Shown: one piece after another, positions 1-9,321 of the stretch | How positions within the stretch are numbered: the stretch's first letter is position 1 | Layout: every line of letters starts with the position of its first letter | Assembly: GCA_902628635.1 (NCBI GenBank) | Contig: CACONQ010000002.1 | Location: 100,916-164,915 of the forward strand | From: an uncultured Pelagibacteraceae bacterium | GTDB taxonomy: Bacteria; Pseudomonadota; Alphaproteobacteria; Pelagibacterales; Pelagibacteraceae | Reading direction: 5' to 3' | DNA length: 64,000 bases | The notes under the pieces: model-generated | Databases searched by the model: none | Told to the model about the DNA's origin: nothing | What the model saw: the letters and a program-made list of their open reading frames with translations, nothing else | Position numbers and translations under genes: made by a program

Positions 1-31
1 GCGAAGCATCAATGTATAAATTCTTTTCCAT
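1..31 (-). CDS. possible ribonuclease E/G N-terminus (partial, cut by window edge)
   Basis: On the minus strand an ATG at 31-29 opens a frame reading MEKNLYIDAS before the window ends. RNase E/G proteins of alphaproteobacteria commonly begin with a short Met-Lys-rich stretch followed by a [LM][LF]IDA[ST]-type strand, and in several of them rne lies close to the amidase/PBP1A/prfB genes, which fits the neighbours here. Only ten codons are visible, so this is a suggestion, not an identification. A second in-frame choice starting at 54 (MIKIIKKLWKR) uses another frame and is equally possible. The 94 bp between this start and the PBP1A gene would be a divergent promoter region. Confidence 0.35.
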   Translation of the reverse strand, partial: MEKNLYIDAS

Positions 32-125
32 AATTTTTTGATTATTTTGATCATTGTTTTTAATTTATTCTATTTATAAATTCTGTGCCTTAACATTAAC
101 AAATTTGATAAATAAATAAACTAAA

Positions 126-2465
126 ATGAGCATATTATTTAAAAAGGTATTAATTTTAGCAATTAGTGGAATTTTAGTATTAGCCATTTTATCAATATCA
201 ATTTTATGGGCATTTTCTAATAATCTACCTGATTATAAATTTTTAAAAAATTACAAGGCCCCAGTATCTAGTAAAGTTTACTCAGGAGATGGAGAGCTAG
301 TAAGTGATTTTTCAACAGAAAAGAGAATTTTTGTTCCTTACAATGCAATCCCAGAAAAAATTATAAACTCGTTTCTTTCTGCTGAGGATAAGAATTTTTT
401 TAATCATCCAGGCGTAGATGCTAAAGGAGTTTTGAGGGCTATAATAAATAATATCTCCAACGTCTTAAGTTCAAAAAGATTAGAGGGCGCTTCAACAATA
501 ACCCAACAAGTGGCAAAAAATTTTCTTTTAACTAATGAGGTGAGTTTGAATAGGAAGATCAAAGAAGCCATTTTAGCATTTCGTATTGAAAGAGCTCTGT
601 CAAAAGAGAGGATTTTAGAACTTTATTTAAATCAAATTTATTTAGGTGGAGGAACTTACGGTGTAGCAGCAGCAAGTTTGGAATATTTTGATAAGCCAAT
701 TACTGATTTAACATATGTTGAGTCCGCCTTACTTGCAGCACTTCCAAAAGCACCCAGTAGATATAATCCTTATAAAAATAAAAAGTTAGCAAAATTTAGA
801 AGAGATTTGGTAATAAAAAATCTTCTTGATAATAATTTTATAAATTCCGCACAATATAATTCATTCATCAGAGAAGAAATAAAACTAAAAAAAAGAAAAA
901 AAATATTATTAGAAAACTCACTTTATTATGTTGAAGATGTTCGTAAGGGTATACTTGATAAATTTGGCTATGATAAGGTTTATAAAGAGGGATTGAATAT
1001 CAAAACCCCACTTGATTTAAATCTTCAGACTATTGCTACAGTAGCTTTAAGAGATGGACTTATTGCATATGACAAGAGAAAAGGCTGGAGAGGTCCCTTA
1101 GATAATAAAGTATATAGCGAGGTATGGAGCAAAGATTTAAAAAAATTAAAACTTGAAAAAGTTTTTAATTGGGATTTAGCAATAGTAAAAAATATTAACA
1201 AATTTTCAATAGAAATTGAAACAGATAAAAATGAAACTGGTATAATAGAATACAAAGATATTAATTGGATAAAAAAAGAAACTTCTGAAATTTTCAAAAA
1301 AGGTGACATTATTTTTGTAAAAAAAATAAAAAAGGGAATTTATAGTTTAAAACAAATACCAGAGGTAAATGGCTCTATAGTCGTAATGGATCCTTTCACT
1401 GGAAGAGTATTAGCAATGAGTGGCGGATTTAGTTTCAAACAAAGCGAGTTTAATAGAGCATCTCAAGCATTAAGACAACCAGGTTCTGCTTTTAAACCTT
1501 TCATTTATGCTCTTGCTTTAGAAAATGACTATACGCCTTCATCCTTAGTGCTTGATGCGCCATTAGTTTTAGAACAAGGAACAGATTTGAAATTATGGAA
1601 GCCCCAAAATTATGGAAAAAAGTTTTATGGTTTATCAACTTTAAGAACTGGAATAGAAAAATCTAGGAATTTAATGACAGTTAGAATTTCTCAAGACTTA
1701 GGTTTAAATAAAATTGTGGATTTTTCAAAGAAACTTAAAATTTATGATAATCCAAACGAACTTTTATCTATCTCATTAGGTTCTGCTGAGACAACTTTAT
1801 TAAAATTAAGCTCTGCTTACTCGTCATTTGTTAATGGAGGAAAGTTAGTTACTCCAATATTAATTGATAGAATTCAAGACAGTGAAGGAAATACAATATT
1901 GAATACTGATAATAGAGTTTGTAATAAGTGTGATGAAATTTCTCATTTGGGAAATCAATATCCAAATATTATTGACAACTTTGAGCAAATTTTTTCACCA
2001 GAAACCGCATATCAAATGACATCTATTTTAGAAGGGGTTGTTCAAAGAGGAACTGGTAAAGGCTTGAGAGATCTTAATTTGGATTTAGCAGGAAAAACCG
2101 GCACAACAAATAAAAATACTGATACATGGTTTATAGGTTTTACATCTAAATTGCTTGTTGGTGTATATGTTGGTCATGATAATCCAAAATCTCTTGGAAA
2201 AAGAGAGACAGGAGCAAAAACTGCAATGCCGATCTTTAAAAATTTTATAAAGAATTCAACTAAAAAGAAAGATGCCAGACCATTTAAAGTTGCAAATGAT
2301 GTTATAATGATGGTTGTTGATTCTGAGACAGGAGAGAAAGCATCTTTTGGAACAAAAAAAACAATTATCGAAGTCTTCAAAAAAAAGGATATTAATAAGG
2401 AAGATTTAATAAAATCAAAAATAAATAATAGATTAAAAAATAATAATGTATTAAGGTTCTATTAA
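126..2465 (+). CDS. mrcA: penicillin-binding protein 1A (bifunctional peptidoglycan synthase)
   Basis: Class A PBP that polymerises glycan strands and cross-links peptides at the inner membrane. Of its 779 residues, about 7-29 form the N-terminal membrane anchor. The glycosyltransferase-51 domain follows, with the catalytic Glu in SAEDKNFF (about 87) and GASTITQQVAKN (about 121). The transpeptidase domain shows the SxxK nucleophile in GSAFKPF (about 454), SRN (about 514) and KTGT (about 657). An ODD-type insertion lies between the two domains. Length is normal for alphaproteobacterial PBP1A. Its TAA stop overlaps the prfB ATG (TAATG), so the two genes are probably translationally coupled. Confidence 0.95.
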   Translation: MSILFKKVLILAISGILVLAILSISILWAFSNNLPDYKFLKNYKAPVSSKVYSGDGELVSDFSTEKRIFVPYNAIPEKIINSFLSAEDKNFFNHPGVDAKGVLRAIINNISNVLSSKRLEGASTITQQVAKNFLLTNEVSLNRKIKEAILAFRIERALSKERILELYLNQIYLGGGTYGVAAASLEYFDKPITDLTYVESALLAALPKAPSRYNPYKNKKLAKFRRDLVIKNLLDNNFINSAQYNSFIREEIKLKKRKKILLENSLYYVEDVRKGILDKFGYDKVYKEGLNIKTPLDLNLQTIATVALRDGLIAYDKRKGWRGPLDNKVYSEVWSKDLKKLKLEKVFNWDLAIVKNINKFSIEIETDKNETGIIEYKDINWIKKETSEIFKKGDIIFVKKIKKGIYSLKQIPEVNGSIVVMDPFTGRVLAMSGGFSFKQSEFNRASQALRQPGSAFKPFIYALALENDYTPSSLVLDAPLVLEQGTDLKLWKPQNYGKKFYGLSTLRTGIEKSRNLMTVRISQDLGLNKIVDFSKKLKIYDNPNELLSISLGSAETTLLKLSSAYSSFVNGGKLVTPILIDRIQDSEGNTILNTDNRVCNKCDEISHLGNQYPNIIDNFEQIFSPETAYQMTSILEGVVQRGTGKGLRDLNLDLAGKTGTTNKNTDTWFIGFTSKLLVGVYVGHDNPKSLGKRETGAKTAMPIFKNFIKNSTKKKDARPFKVANDVIMMVVDSETGEKASFGTKKTIIEVFKKKDINKEDLIKSKINNRLKNNNVLRFY

Positions 2466-3554
2466 TGCAAAATGAATTTTCAAATAACAAAGCTGAAATA
2501 GAAAAGACATGCCAAAGAATACAGGAGTATCTTTGAAAAGCATAAAGTTATATCTAATTTAGATAAAATAAATCAAAAAATACTTGAGCCAGATTTTTGG
2601 AATAATAAGTCTGAAGCTCAAAAAATTTTTAAAAAAAAAAAATTTTTAGAGGAACTAGTTAATACTCACAAAAAATCAATCACCGAAGTAAAAGATTTAG
2701 CTGATTTATTTAAATTAGCTAACGAGGAAAACAATCAATCAATGTTAAAAGATATAATTCAAAATATTGAAAATTTAAAAATAATTACAAAAAAAAATGA
2801 GATTAAATGCTTTCTTTCAAATGAAAGCGATATTTTAGATTGTTATATGGAAATACATGCAGGAGCAGGGGGAACCGAAAGTCAAGATTGGGCAGAAATG
2901 TTAAAAAGAATGTATTTTAAGTGGGCTCAAAACAAGGGATTTAAAACAGGATTGATCAGTGAACATAAAGGAGATGAAGCTGGGCTAAAATCTACTGTAT
3001 TTAAGATAGAAGGAGAATATTTATATGGATGGTTAAAGTCGGAGTCTGGAATTCACCGACTTGTGAGAGTATCTCCTTTTGACTCTGGTGCTAGAAGACA
3101 CACTAGTTTTGCAAGTGTCTGGGTGTATCCAATAGTCGATGACACTATAGAAATTGATATTAAAGAGAAAGATTTGAGAGTTGATACATATAGATCAAGC
3201 GGTGCAGGTGGACAACATGTAAACACAACCGACAGCGCAGTAAGAATAACTCATTTGCCGACAAAAATTGTGGTTCAGTGTCAAAACGAACGTTCACAAC
3301 ATAAAAATAAAGAAACATGCATGAAAATGTTAAAAGCACGACTCTATGATTACGAATCAAAAAAAAAACAAAAAGAAGTAGAAAGTAATGAGAGTACTAA
3401 AACCGAAATTGGTTGGGGTCATCAAATACGCTCATATGTTTTGCAACCCTATAGATTAGTTAAAGATAATAGAACAAATTTTGAAAGCTCTGACCCTGAA
3501 AAAGTTCTTAATGGGGAAATTGATAATTTTTTAGAAAGCTCGTTATTTAGTTAA
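2465..3554 (+). CDS. prfB: peptide chain release factor 2, made by programmed +1 frameshift
   Basis: RF2 releases proteins at UGA and UAA. The gene starts at ATG 2465, reads 23 codons to CTT 2531-2533, meets an in-frame TGA (2534-2536), and continues in the +1 frame at 2535 to TAA 3552-3554. Joined, this gives 362 residues, close to the 365 of E. coli RF2. After the shift the usual RF2 N-terminal helices appear (LEPDFWNNKSEAQ). The UGA-recognition tripeptide SPF lies at 3072-3080 and the peptidyl-hydrolysis GGQ at 3207-3215. A plain ORF call would start at 2742 and lose the first 92 or so residues. It follows mrcA with an overlap and is followed directly by the AsmA-like gene. Confidence 0.96.
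2523..2537 (+). promoter_or_regulatory. RF2 autoregulatory +1 frameshift site
   Basis: The mRNA has an internal Shine-Dalgarno AGGAG (2523-2527), three bases (TAT), the slippery CTT and the stop TGA (2534-2536). This is the arrangement of the E. coli prfB site, where the SD-like element also sits three bases before CUU. When RF2 is scarce the ribosome pauses at UGA and slips from CUU to UUU, so RF2 controls its own synthesis. One difference is that the base after the TGA is A rather than C, which in E. coli gives a weaker stop context change. The mechanism is established for the family; its use here is inferred from the match. Confidence 0.95.
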
Positions 3555-3555
3555 A

Positions 3556-5739
3556 ATGATGAAAATATTAAAAATATTTTTTGTATCGTTAATTTTAATT
3601 TTTTTTGTTTCATTAACATATTTAAGTATTTTTGGGATAGAAACCAATAGATTTAATAAACTTATTTCTGATAAAATTAGAAATATCCATCCAGAAATTG
3701 ATGTAAAACTAAAAAAAATAAAACTTACAATCGAGCTATTTGACTTAAAAGTTTTAATAGTTACAAAAAATCCAGTAATTGAAATATCTAATAAAAAATT
3801 AAATCTAAAAAAAGTTTCTACAGCATACAACATTAAATCTTTTTTTAAGAAAGATTTTGGAATTACAAATTTAAATTTTACAACAGATTATAATGAAGTA
3901 AAAAATATTATTAAATTTGCAAGAGCTTTTAAAGATAGCCCACAATTATTAATAATTGATAAAGTTTCAAAAAGCGGAAAGTTAAATATCAATGCTAGAT
4001 TTAAAATAAATCAAAAAGGACAAATAGAAAATAATTATTCTATTACCGGAGAAGTAAAAGATTATTCCTTGAAACTTTTCAATAATGATGAAATTAAAAA
4101 AATTAATTTTAAGTTTAAATATCAAGAAAAAAATACTAGTCTTACTGATATTAATTTAGATTATAAAAATCTAGCGATTTCTTCAAATGATCTACAATTA
4201 ATAAAAATAAATAATATTTATAAAATTAGTGGTAATATAAAAAATTCAAAATCTAAGATTGATCAAGAATTATACTCTAACTATATTAAAAATATAAACT
4301 TTAAAAATCTAATTTTATCTTCTGACAGTAATTTTTCGTTTGATGTCGATAAAAAATTAAAATTTAAAAATTTTAATCTTAAATCAAATATCGATATAGA
4401 GAGCGCTGAATATGATACAAATAATAAAATATTTAAAGAAATTTTGCCCAATTTAAAAAACAAAATTGATATAAAAAAAAATAAAATTTATTTAGAGTAT
4501 GGAAATGGTTTTAAGATATCTGGTAGAGGTGAAATATTTATTTCTGAAAAAAAAGAAAATATTGAATATGAAATAGAAAATTTTAAAAATAGATCAAAGT
4601 TTGATCTAAATCTTTCGCTAAATCAAAATCCTTTAAAATTTAGTTTACTTAACTTTTATAAAAACGAAGATGTTAAATGTCAGTTAAATATAAAGCTTAA
4701 TAAAAATAAACAAAATATTATAATTGACAATTTATCAATAACTTCAGAGAAAAATAAATTTAATGTGAATAATTTAAAAATCAATAACGAAAATAAAATT
4801 TCTGATTTCAAAAGTATTAAACTTAAATATAAAGATAAAGATAAAATTAAAAATGAATTAATTATTACAAAGAATAAAAAAACTTATTTAGTAGAGGGAA
4901 ATAATTTTTCTCTTAATTCAATCATAAATGATACTTTAACTGGAGATAAAAAAAAAAATGTAGAATTCTTTGATAATCAAACAAGGCATTTTAAAGTTAA
5001 ATTTGATCAAAATAATATTGATAAAGATCATGTTATTAACGATCTTTCAGGAGAAATTGTTCTTAAAGGAAGCAAAATAAACGCACTTAATCTAAATTCA
5101 AAATTTAAAAAAAATCAAAAAGTATCACTTTCAATTTTAACCAAAAACAATGAGCAAGTGACCACTTTTTATTCCGACCTTGCAAAACCTTTCGTTAAAA
5201 AGTTTAACTTTATTAAAGGTTTTGAGGAGGGAAAAATTAATTTCTCATCCTCAAAAATTAATAATACATCCAGTTCACAATTAAATATTTACGACTTTAA
5301 ATTAAAAGAGTTACCAGCGTTAACAAAACTTCTTACATTGGCGTCTCTTCAAGGAATAGCAGATATATTAACTGGAGAGGGTGTAAGATTTAATGAGTTT
5401 GAAATGATTTTTACTAACAAAGATGATAAAATGACAATAGATGAAATCTATTCCATTGGTCCTGCAATATCTATTCTCATGGAGGGATATGTTGAAAAAA
5501 ATAAATTAGTTAGTTTAAAAGGAACACTAGTACCAGCAACAACAATTAATAAATTTGTTTCCTCAATCCCTATATTAGGAAATATTTTAGTGGGTAAGAA
5601 AACAGGGGAGGGAGTTTTTGGGGTAAGTTTTAAAATTAAAGGGCCTCCGAAAAATTTAAAGACTACAGTAAATCCGATTAAAACATTAACCCCAAGATTT
5701 ATAACAAGAACTTTAGAAAAAATTAAAAATACTAATTAG
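3556..5739 (+). CDS. AsmA/YhdP-like envelope protein (DUF3971 / AsmA-like C-terminal)
   Basis: A 727-residue protein with one N-terminal membrane segment (about 4-27) followed by a long periplasmic part rich in Asn, Lys and beta-strand-like alternation. The last 120 residues resemble the C-terminal domain of AsmA/YhdP proteins: a LLTLASLQGI-like helix, the G-rich PILGNILVG turn and a closing FKIKGP strand. YhdP-type proteins are thought to be bridge-like conduits for phospholipid between inner and outer membranes. It starts 1 bp after prfB, probably in the same transcript. The 3' end overlaps the convergent tyrS by 8 bp. The middle is very low in complexity and I cannot assign subdomains there. 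Confidence 0.7.
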   Translation: MMKILKIFFVSLILIFFVSLTYLSIFGIETNRFNKLISDKIRNIHPEIDVKLKKIKLTIELFDLKVLIVTKNPVIEISNKKLNLKKVSTAYNIKSFFKKDFGITNLNFTTDYNEVKNIIKFARAFKDSPQLLIIDKVSKSGKLNINARFKINQKGQIENNYSITGEVKDYSLKLFNNDEIKKINFKFKYQEKNTSLTDINLDYKNLAISSNDLQLIKINNIYKISGNIKNSKSKIDQELYSNYIKNINFKNLILSSDSNFSFDVDKKLKFKNFNLKSNIDIESAEYDTNNKIFKEILPNLKNKIDIKKNKIYLEYGNGFKISGRGEIFISEKKENIEYEIENFKNRSKFDLNLSLNQNPLKFSLLNFYKNEDVKCQLNIKLNKNKQNIIIDNLSITSEKNKFNVNNLKINNENKISDFKSIKLKYKDKDKIKNELIITKNKKTYLVEGNNFSLNSIINDTLTGDKKKNVEFFDNQTRHFKVKFDQNNIDKDHVINDLSGEIVLKGSKINALNLNSKFKKNQKVSLSILTKNNEQVTTFYSDLAKPFVKKFNFIKGFEEGKINFSSSKINNTSSSQLNIYDFKLKELPALTKLLTLASLQGIADILTGEGVRFNEFEMIFTNKDDKMTIDEIYSIGPAISILMEGYVEKNKLVSLKGTLVPATTINKFVSSIPILGNILVGKKTGEGVFGVSFKIKGPPKNLKTTVNPIKTLTPRFITRTLEKIKNTN

Positions 5740-6970
5740 TAAATTTTAAGAGAACATGCTTTTTTTTACCGTGAGATAATTTAAAGTAATTTTTATTATC
5801 TAATTGATCCTTTGAAACAATTAATTTTTCATCATTAATTGTTATATTATTTAATTTTAAACCTTTATTTTGAATTGCTCTTCTAATATCACTTTTAGAT
5901 ATAAATAAATCTGTAAAATTAACTAAATCGATTATATTTATTCCGTCCTCAATCAATTTTATTTTTATCTCAACAGATTGAAGATCATCACCAATAGAAC
6001 CTTTTTCAAAAATATTTTTTGCAGTTTTTTGTGCTCTCAAAGCAGCATCTTTTCCATGGAGCATTTTAGTTGCTTCATTAGCAAGTATAATTTTAAGAGA
6101 ATTTATATCATTATTAGATATTTTATTTATTTCTTTTAAATCAAGGTCAGTAAACATTTTTAGAAATTTAATTACATCTCGGTCATCAGTATTTCTCCAA
6201 AATTGCCAATAATCAAACGGAGAAAGTAGTTTTTTATCTAACCAAATTGCACCCTTTTCTGTTTTCCCCATTTTTGCACCTGATGCTAAGGTTATTAGTG
6301 GAGTTGTTAAACCATAAACAGATTTGCTAGAATGTCTTTTTATAAGATCAACCCCATTTATAATATTACCCCATTGATCTGAACCACCAATCTGTAAGAT
6401 ACATTTTTTTGTTTTGCTTAACTCCAAAAAATCGTAAGCCTGTAAAATCATATAATTAAATTCCATGTAACTTAATGATTGTTCTCTATCCAATCTTAAT
6501 TTAACACTATCAAAACTTAACATTTTATTTATCGTAAAATGTTTACCAATATCTCTTAAAAATCTAATATAATTTAATTTACCTAACCACTTAAAATTAT
6601 TTACAAAAATAGGTTTAGTTTTTGGATTTTTAGTCTTTAGAAAAATTTTGAAAACATTTTGTATATTTTTTATATTTTTTTCTATTTCTTTTTCAGATAA
6701 GATTTTCCTAGTTTCTTCTTTACCAGAAGGATCACCAATTCTAGTTGTCCCTCCACCAAGTAAAACTATAGGCTGATGACCAAATTTTTGTAATAAACGT
6801 AAACACATTATTTGTAGAAGACTTCCAACATGCAAGCTTTGAGCTGTACAGTCAAAACCAATATAAGCTTTAATTTTCGAGCTTCCCATAATATTTTCAA
6901 GCTCAATTTCGTTTGTGCACTGATTGTAATATTCTCTCTCTTTGAATTCTTTTAAGAATGAATTTTCCAT
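5732..6970 (-). CDS. tyrS: tyrosyl-tRNA synthetase
   Basis: Class I aminoacyl-tRNA synthetase that charges tRNA-Tyr in the cytoplasm. The nucleotide-binding HIGH motif appears as HVGS (about residue 46) and the KMSKS loop as KMGKT (about 231). GGSDQWGN is the tyrosine-pocket signature. A C-terminal S4-like RNA-binding domain (SKSDIRRAIQNKGL) closes the protein. An upstream in-frame codon at 6994 exists, but the homologous start is MENSFLKEF at 6970, giving 412 residues. It diverges from anmK with only about 55 bp between start codons, which must hold both promoters. Confidence 0.95.
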   Translation of the reverse strand: MENSFLKEFKEREYYNQCTNEIELENIMGSSKIKAYIGFDCTAQSLHVGSLLQIMCLRLLQKFGHQPIVLLGGGTTRIGDPSGKEETRKILSEKEIEKNIKNIQNVFKIFLKTKNPKTKPIFVNNFKWLGKLNYIRFLRDIGKHFTINKMLSFDSVKLRLDREQSLSYMEFNYMILQAYDFLELSKTKKCILQIGGSDQWGNIINGVDLIKRHSSKSVYGLTTPLITLASGAKMGKTEKGAIWLDKKLLSPFDYWQFWRNTDDRDVIKFLKMFTDLDLKEINKISNNDINSLKIILANEATKMLHGKDAALRAQKTAKNIFEKGSIGDDLQSVEIKIKLIEDGINIIDLVNFTDLFISKSDIRRAIQNKGLKLNNITINDEKLIVSKDQLDNKNYFKLSHGKKKHVLLKFTN

Positions 6971-7025
6971 ATTTTTAAAAATGTGTAGAATCAATATACT
7001 TTATTAAAATTAATTTAAAATACCA

Positions 7026-8111
7026 ATGAAAGAAACTTATTTTGGACTTGGTTTAATGAGTGGAACCTCAATGGATGGAGTAGACGCATCCATAATTTCA
7101 TCCAATGGAAAAGATCAATATGAACCAATTTATGATGAATTTTTTGAGTATGATGAAGATACACGTGAAAATTTGTATTCTTGTAGGGATAAAATATTAA
7201 CTAAAGAGGACATTACTAAATTTAAAAGTGAGTTGGTAAAGTTAGAAAAAAAAATTACTTTATTTCACGCTAAAATATCAAATAAAATTATTTCAGAGAA
7301 AAAAATAAAAATTGATCTAATTGGCTTCCATGGTCAAACAATGTTTCATGATGGAGATAAAAGAATATCATTGCAAATAGGAGATGGCAGACTTTTATCG
7401 CAAATTACAAAGAAAAAGGTAATTTATGATTTTAGAAAAAACGATTTGATGAATGGTGGTCAGGGTGCTCCTCTGACACCCATATTCCATAAACTTTTAT
7501 TTAAACTAACAAAAAAAAACTCTGCTACGTTCTTAAACATTGGAGGAATATCAAATGAGACATTTATTAATAATGATGGAAAGATTTTTGCTAAAGATGT
7601 TGGTCCAGGAAATTGTTTAATAGATAAATGGATAAAAAAAAATACTAATAAATTGTTTGATTTAGATGGGAAAATTGCAGAGTCAGGAAAAATTGACCAT
7701 ATAATTTTAGAAAATGCTTTAGATTTTTTTTTAAATAGCAAGATTAGCAATAAAAAATCATTTGATATTTTAGATTTTGATTATTCATTTGTTAGAGGAT
7801 TATCATTAAATGATGGAGCGGCTACATTAGCAGAATTTACTGCTGAAATAATTTCAAAAAATATTTCAAATAATAATATTTATGTATCTGGTGGTGGAAG
7901 AAAGAATAAATTTTTAATTAAAAAAATAGAAAAAAAAATTAATAAAAAAATAAATATGATTGATAATTTAGATTTAAATGGTGACTTTGTTGAGTCACAA
8001 GCTTTCGCATTCTTGGGGATTAGATCACTTCTTAATTTACCAATTTCGTTTCCTGAAACGACCGGATGTAAAGAACCAAGTTCAGGTGGGGTGTCAGTTT
8101 CAAATTTTTAG
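7026..8111 (+). CDS. anmK: anhydro-N-acetylmuramic acid kinase
   Basis: Recycles cell-wall sugar by phosphorylating and hydrolysing 1,6-anhydro-MurNAc to MurNAc-6-phosphate in the cytoplasm. The N-terminus carries the family signature GLMSGTSMDGVD (about 9-20). An ATPase-fold phosphate loop (NIGGISN), the GPGNCLIDKW segment and a GGGRKN loop near 305 are also visible. The 361-residue length is usual. It faces the hydrolase gene, overlapping it by 4 bp at the 3' end. No other recycling gene (amgK, murU, nagZ) is in the window, so the fate of the MurNAc-6-P cannot be judged here. Confidence 0.93.
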   Translation: MKETYFGLGLMSGTSMDGVDASIISSNGKDQYEPIYDEFFEYDEDTRENLYSCRDKILTKEDITKFKSELVKLEKKITLFHAKISNKIISEKKIKIDLIGFHGQTMFHDGDKRISLQIGDGRLLSQITKKKVIYDFRKNDLMNGGQGAPLTPIFHKLLFKLTKKNSATFLNIGGISNETFINNDGKIFAKDVGPGNCLIDKWIKKNTNKLFDLDGKIAESGKIDHIILENALDFFLNSKISNKKSFDILDFDYSFVRGLSLNDGAATLAEFTAEIISKNISNNNIYVSGGGRKNKFLIKKIEKKINKKINMIDNLDLNGDFVESQAFAFLGIRSLLNLPISFPETTGCKEPSSGGVSVSNF

Positions 8112-8764
8112 AATACAGTAGTTTCTTTTTTTATGTACTTTTCTAAAGTACTAATTAAGTTTCTTTCAGACTTGGAGAAAAAATGATTAGCATCTGGCAC
8201 AGATTGAAATTCAACTTTTATACCTTTCTGAGCACTTAATCTTTTATTTAATTCTTCAATAAACTCAATTGGAACTAGTTCATCTTTTTTACCATACGTC
8301 ATCAATCCTGACGTTGGACAAGGCGATAAGAACGAAAAATCATAAACATTTGGTTGCGGTGATATTGCAATAAATCTATTTATTTCTGGTCTTCTCATAA
8401 GAAGTTGCATTGCAATTAAAGAGCCAAATGAAAAACCTGATACCCAGCACTGTGAATTATCTAAATTTTCTCTCTCGAGCCAATCCAATGCAGCTGCTGC
8501 ATCTGCAAGCTCTCCTTGACCATTATCAAATTCTCCATCACTTCTTCCAACGCCTCTAAAATTAAATCTACATACTGAAAAATTATTTTCTTTAAAAATA
8601 TTAAAAGTTTCTACTACCACTTTGTTATTCATTGTTCCGCCATATTGAGGATGTGGTTGAAGTACAAGTGCAATTGGTGAGGTATTTTTTTTACTTTTAA
8701 AATATTTAGCTTCTAATCTTCCAGCTGGACCAGGTATAAAGATTTCGTCAATTTTATTTTCCAT
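8108..8764 (-). CDS. alpha/beta hydrolase (COG2945-type)
   Basis: A 218-residue single-domain hydrolase of unknown substrate. It has the oxyanion strand and PHPQYGGTMNNKVV segment typical of the small COG2945 family, the nucleophile elbow GFSFGS (Ser about 119), an acidic residue in YGKKDELVP and the catalytic His in DANHFF near 195. No signal peptide is visible, so it is cytoplasmic. Its start is 2 bp from the first bases of the region upstream of iscR, with which it is divergent, so IscR binding could in principle affect it. The substrate cannot be told from sequence. Confidence 0.85.
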   Translation of the reverse strand: MENKIDEIFIPGPAGRLEAKYFKSKKNTSPIALVLQPHPQYGGTMNNKVVVETFNIFKENNFSVCRFNFRGVGRSDGEFDNGQGELADAAAALDWLERENLDNSQCWVSGFSFGSLIAMQLLMRRPEINRFIAISPQPNVYDFSFLSPCPTSGLMTYGKKDELVPIEFIEELNKRLSAQKGIKVEFQSVPDANHFFSKSERNLISTLEKYIKKETTVF

Positions 8765-8846
8765 AAGTGTTAATGATAATTATTCTCACAAAAAAACTTT
8801 ATATAACAATCATGGGACGATTTGCGAGTCTTTTTAATTTTTTGTT

Positions 8847-8871
8847 AAACTTGACTATTTTAGTCGGGTAT
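8847..8871 (+). promoter_or_regulatory. IscR type 1 operator in front of iscR-suf
   Basis: The 25 bases match the E. coli type 1 IscR consensus (ATASYYGACT / RWWWY / AGTCRRSTAT) at 24 positions; only position 2 differs (A for T). The two arms are GACT (8853-8856) and AGTC (8862-8865), followed by GGGTAT. The site covers a TTGACT -35 hexamer (8851-8856) and touches the -10 region, the position of an autorepressor site. In E. coli, [2Fe-2S]-IscR binds such sites and represses isc. The consensus is established knowledge; control of this operon is inferred. Confidence 0.85.
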
Positions 8872-8880
8872 ATATATAAG
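8851..8880 (+). promoter_or_regulatory. promoter of the iscR-suf operon
   Basis: TTGACT at 8851-8856 is a near-consensus -35 box. The TA-rich run that follows offers TATATA (8873-8878, spacer 16) or TATAAG (8875-8880, spacer 18) as the -10. Transcription would begin within a few bases of the iscR ATG at 8899, leaving a very short leader. The operator described at 8847-8871 overlaps the -35. Confidence 0.7.
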
Positions 8881-8898
8881 TCGCATAAAACAACACTT

Positions 8899-9321
8899 AT
8901 GAAGCTAAATACAAAATCTAGATATGCTGTAATGGCATTAGCAGATCTTGCGAAATTTTCATCTCAAAATCCAGTGAGCTTGAGAGATATTTCATTGAGA
9001 CAAAATATTTCAATTCTTTATTTAGAACAAATTTTTTTAAAATTAAAAAAAAATAACGTAGTTAGAAGTGTTAGAGGAATTAAAGGTGGATATGTTTTAA
9101 ATAAAAATCCACAAGATATTAAAATTGCTGAAATATTTTTAGCATTAGATGAGAAAGTTAAAACAATGGCTTGTAAGAAAGATGTTAAAAAAAGTTGCAC
9201 TGGAAAGTCTGTAAAATGCATTACTCATAATTTATGGGATGAACTAGACTTTCATATAAACTCTTTTTTTGAAAACAAAAAATTAAGTGATTTGATTAAT
9301 AAACAGCAAAGTAGAACATAA
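8899..9321 (+). CDS. iscR: Rrf2-family Fe-S regulator IscR
   Basis: A 140-residue regulator with an N-terminal winged helix ([18 protein letters not shown]; recognition helix around [20 protein letters not shown]). It has the three cysteines of an Fe-S-ligating Rrf2 protein at 92, 100 and 107 and a His at 110, close to E. coli IscR Cys92/98/104 and His107. The spacing is slightly longer (CX7C, CX6C). An open frame extends upstream to 8767, but that part holds the operator and promoter, and homology begins at MKLNTKSRY, so I start at 8899. The stop overlaps the sufB ATG. It most likely senses cluster supply and controls this operon. Confidence 0.93.
   Translation: MKLNTKSRYAVMALADLAKFSSQNPVSLRDISLRQNISILYLEQIFLKLKKNNVVRSVRGIKGGYVLNKNPQDIKIAEIFLALDEKVKTMACKKDVKKSCTGKSVKCITHNLWDELDFHINSFFENKKLSDLINKQQSRT

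Noticed and set aside
3556..5739. The Asn/Lys-rich AsmA-like frame as a non-coding AT-rich stretch
   Set aside because: It is a single long frame with an N-terminal helix and a recognisable conserved C-terminal domain.
8767..8898. Upstream extension of the iscR frame (44 residues)
   Set aside because: The segment contains the operator and promoter, and homology to IscR begins at 8899.
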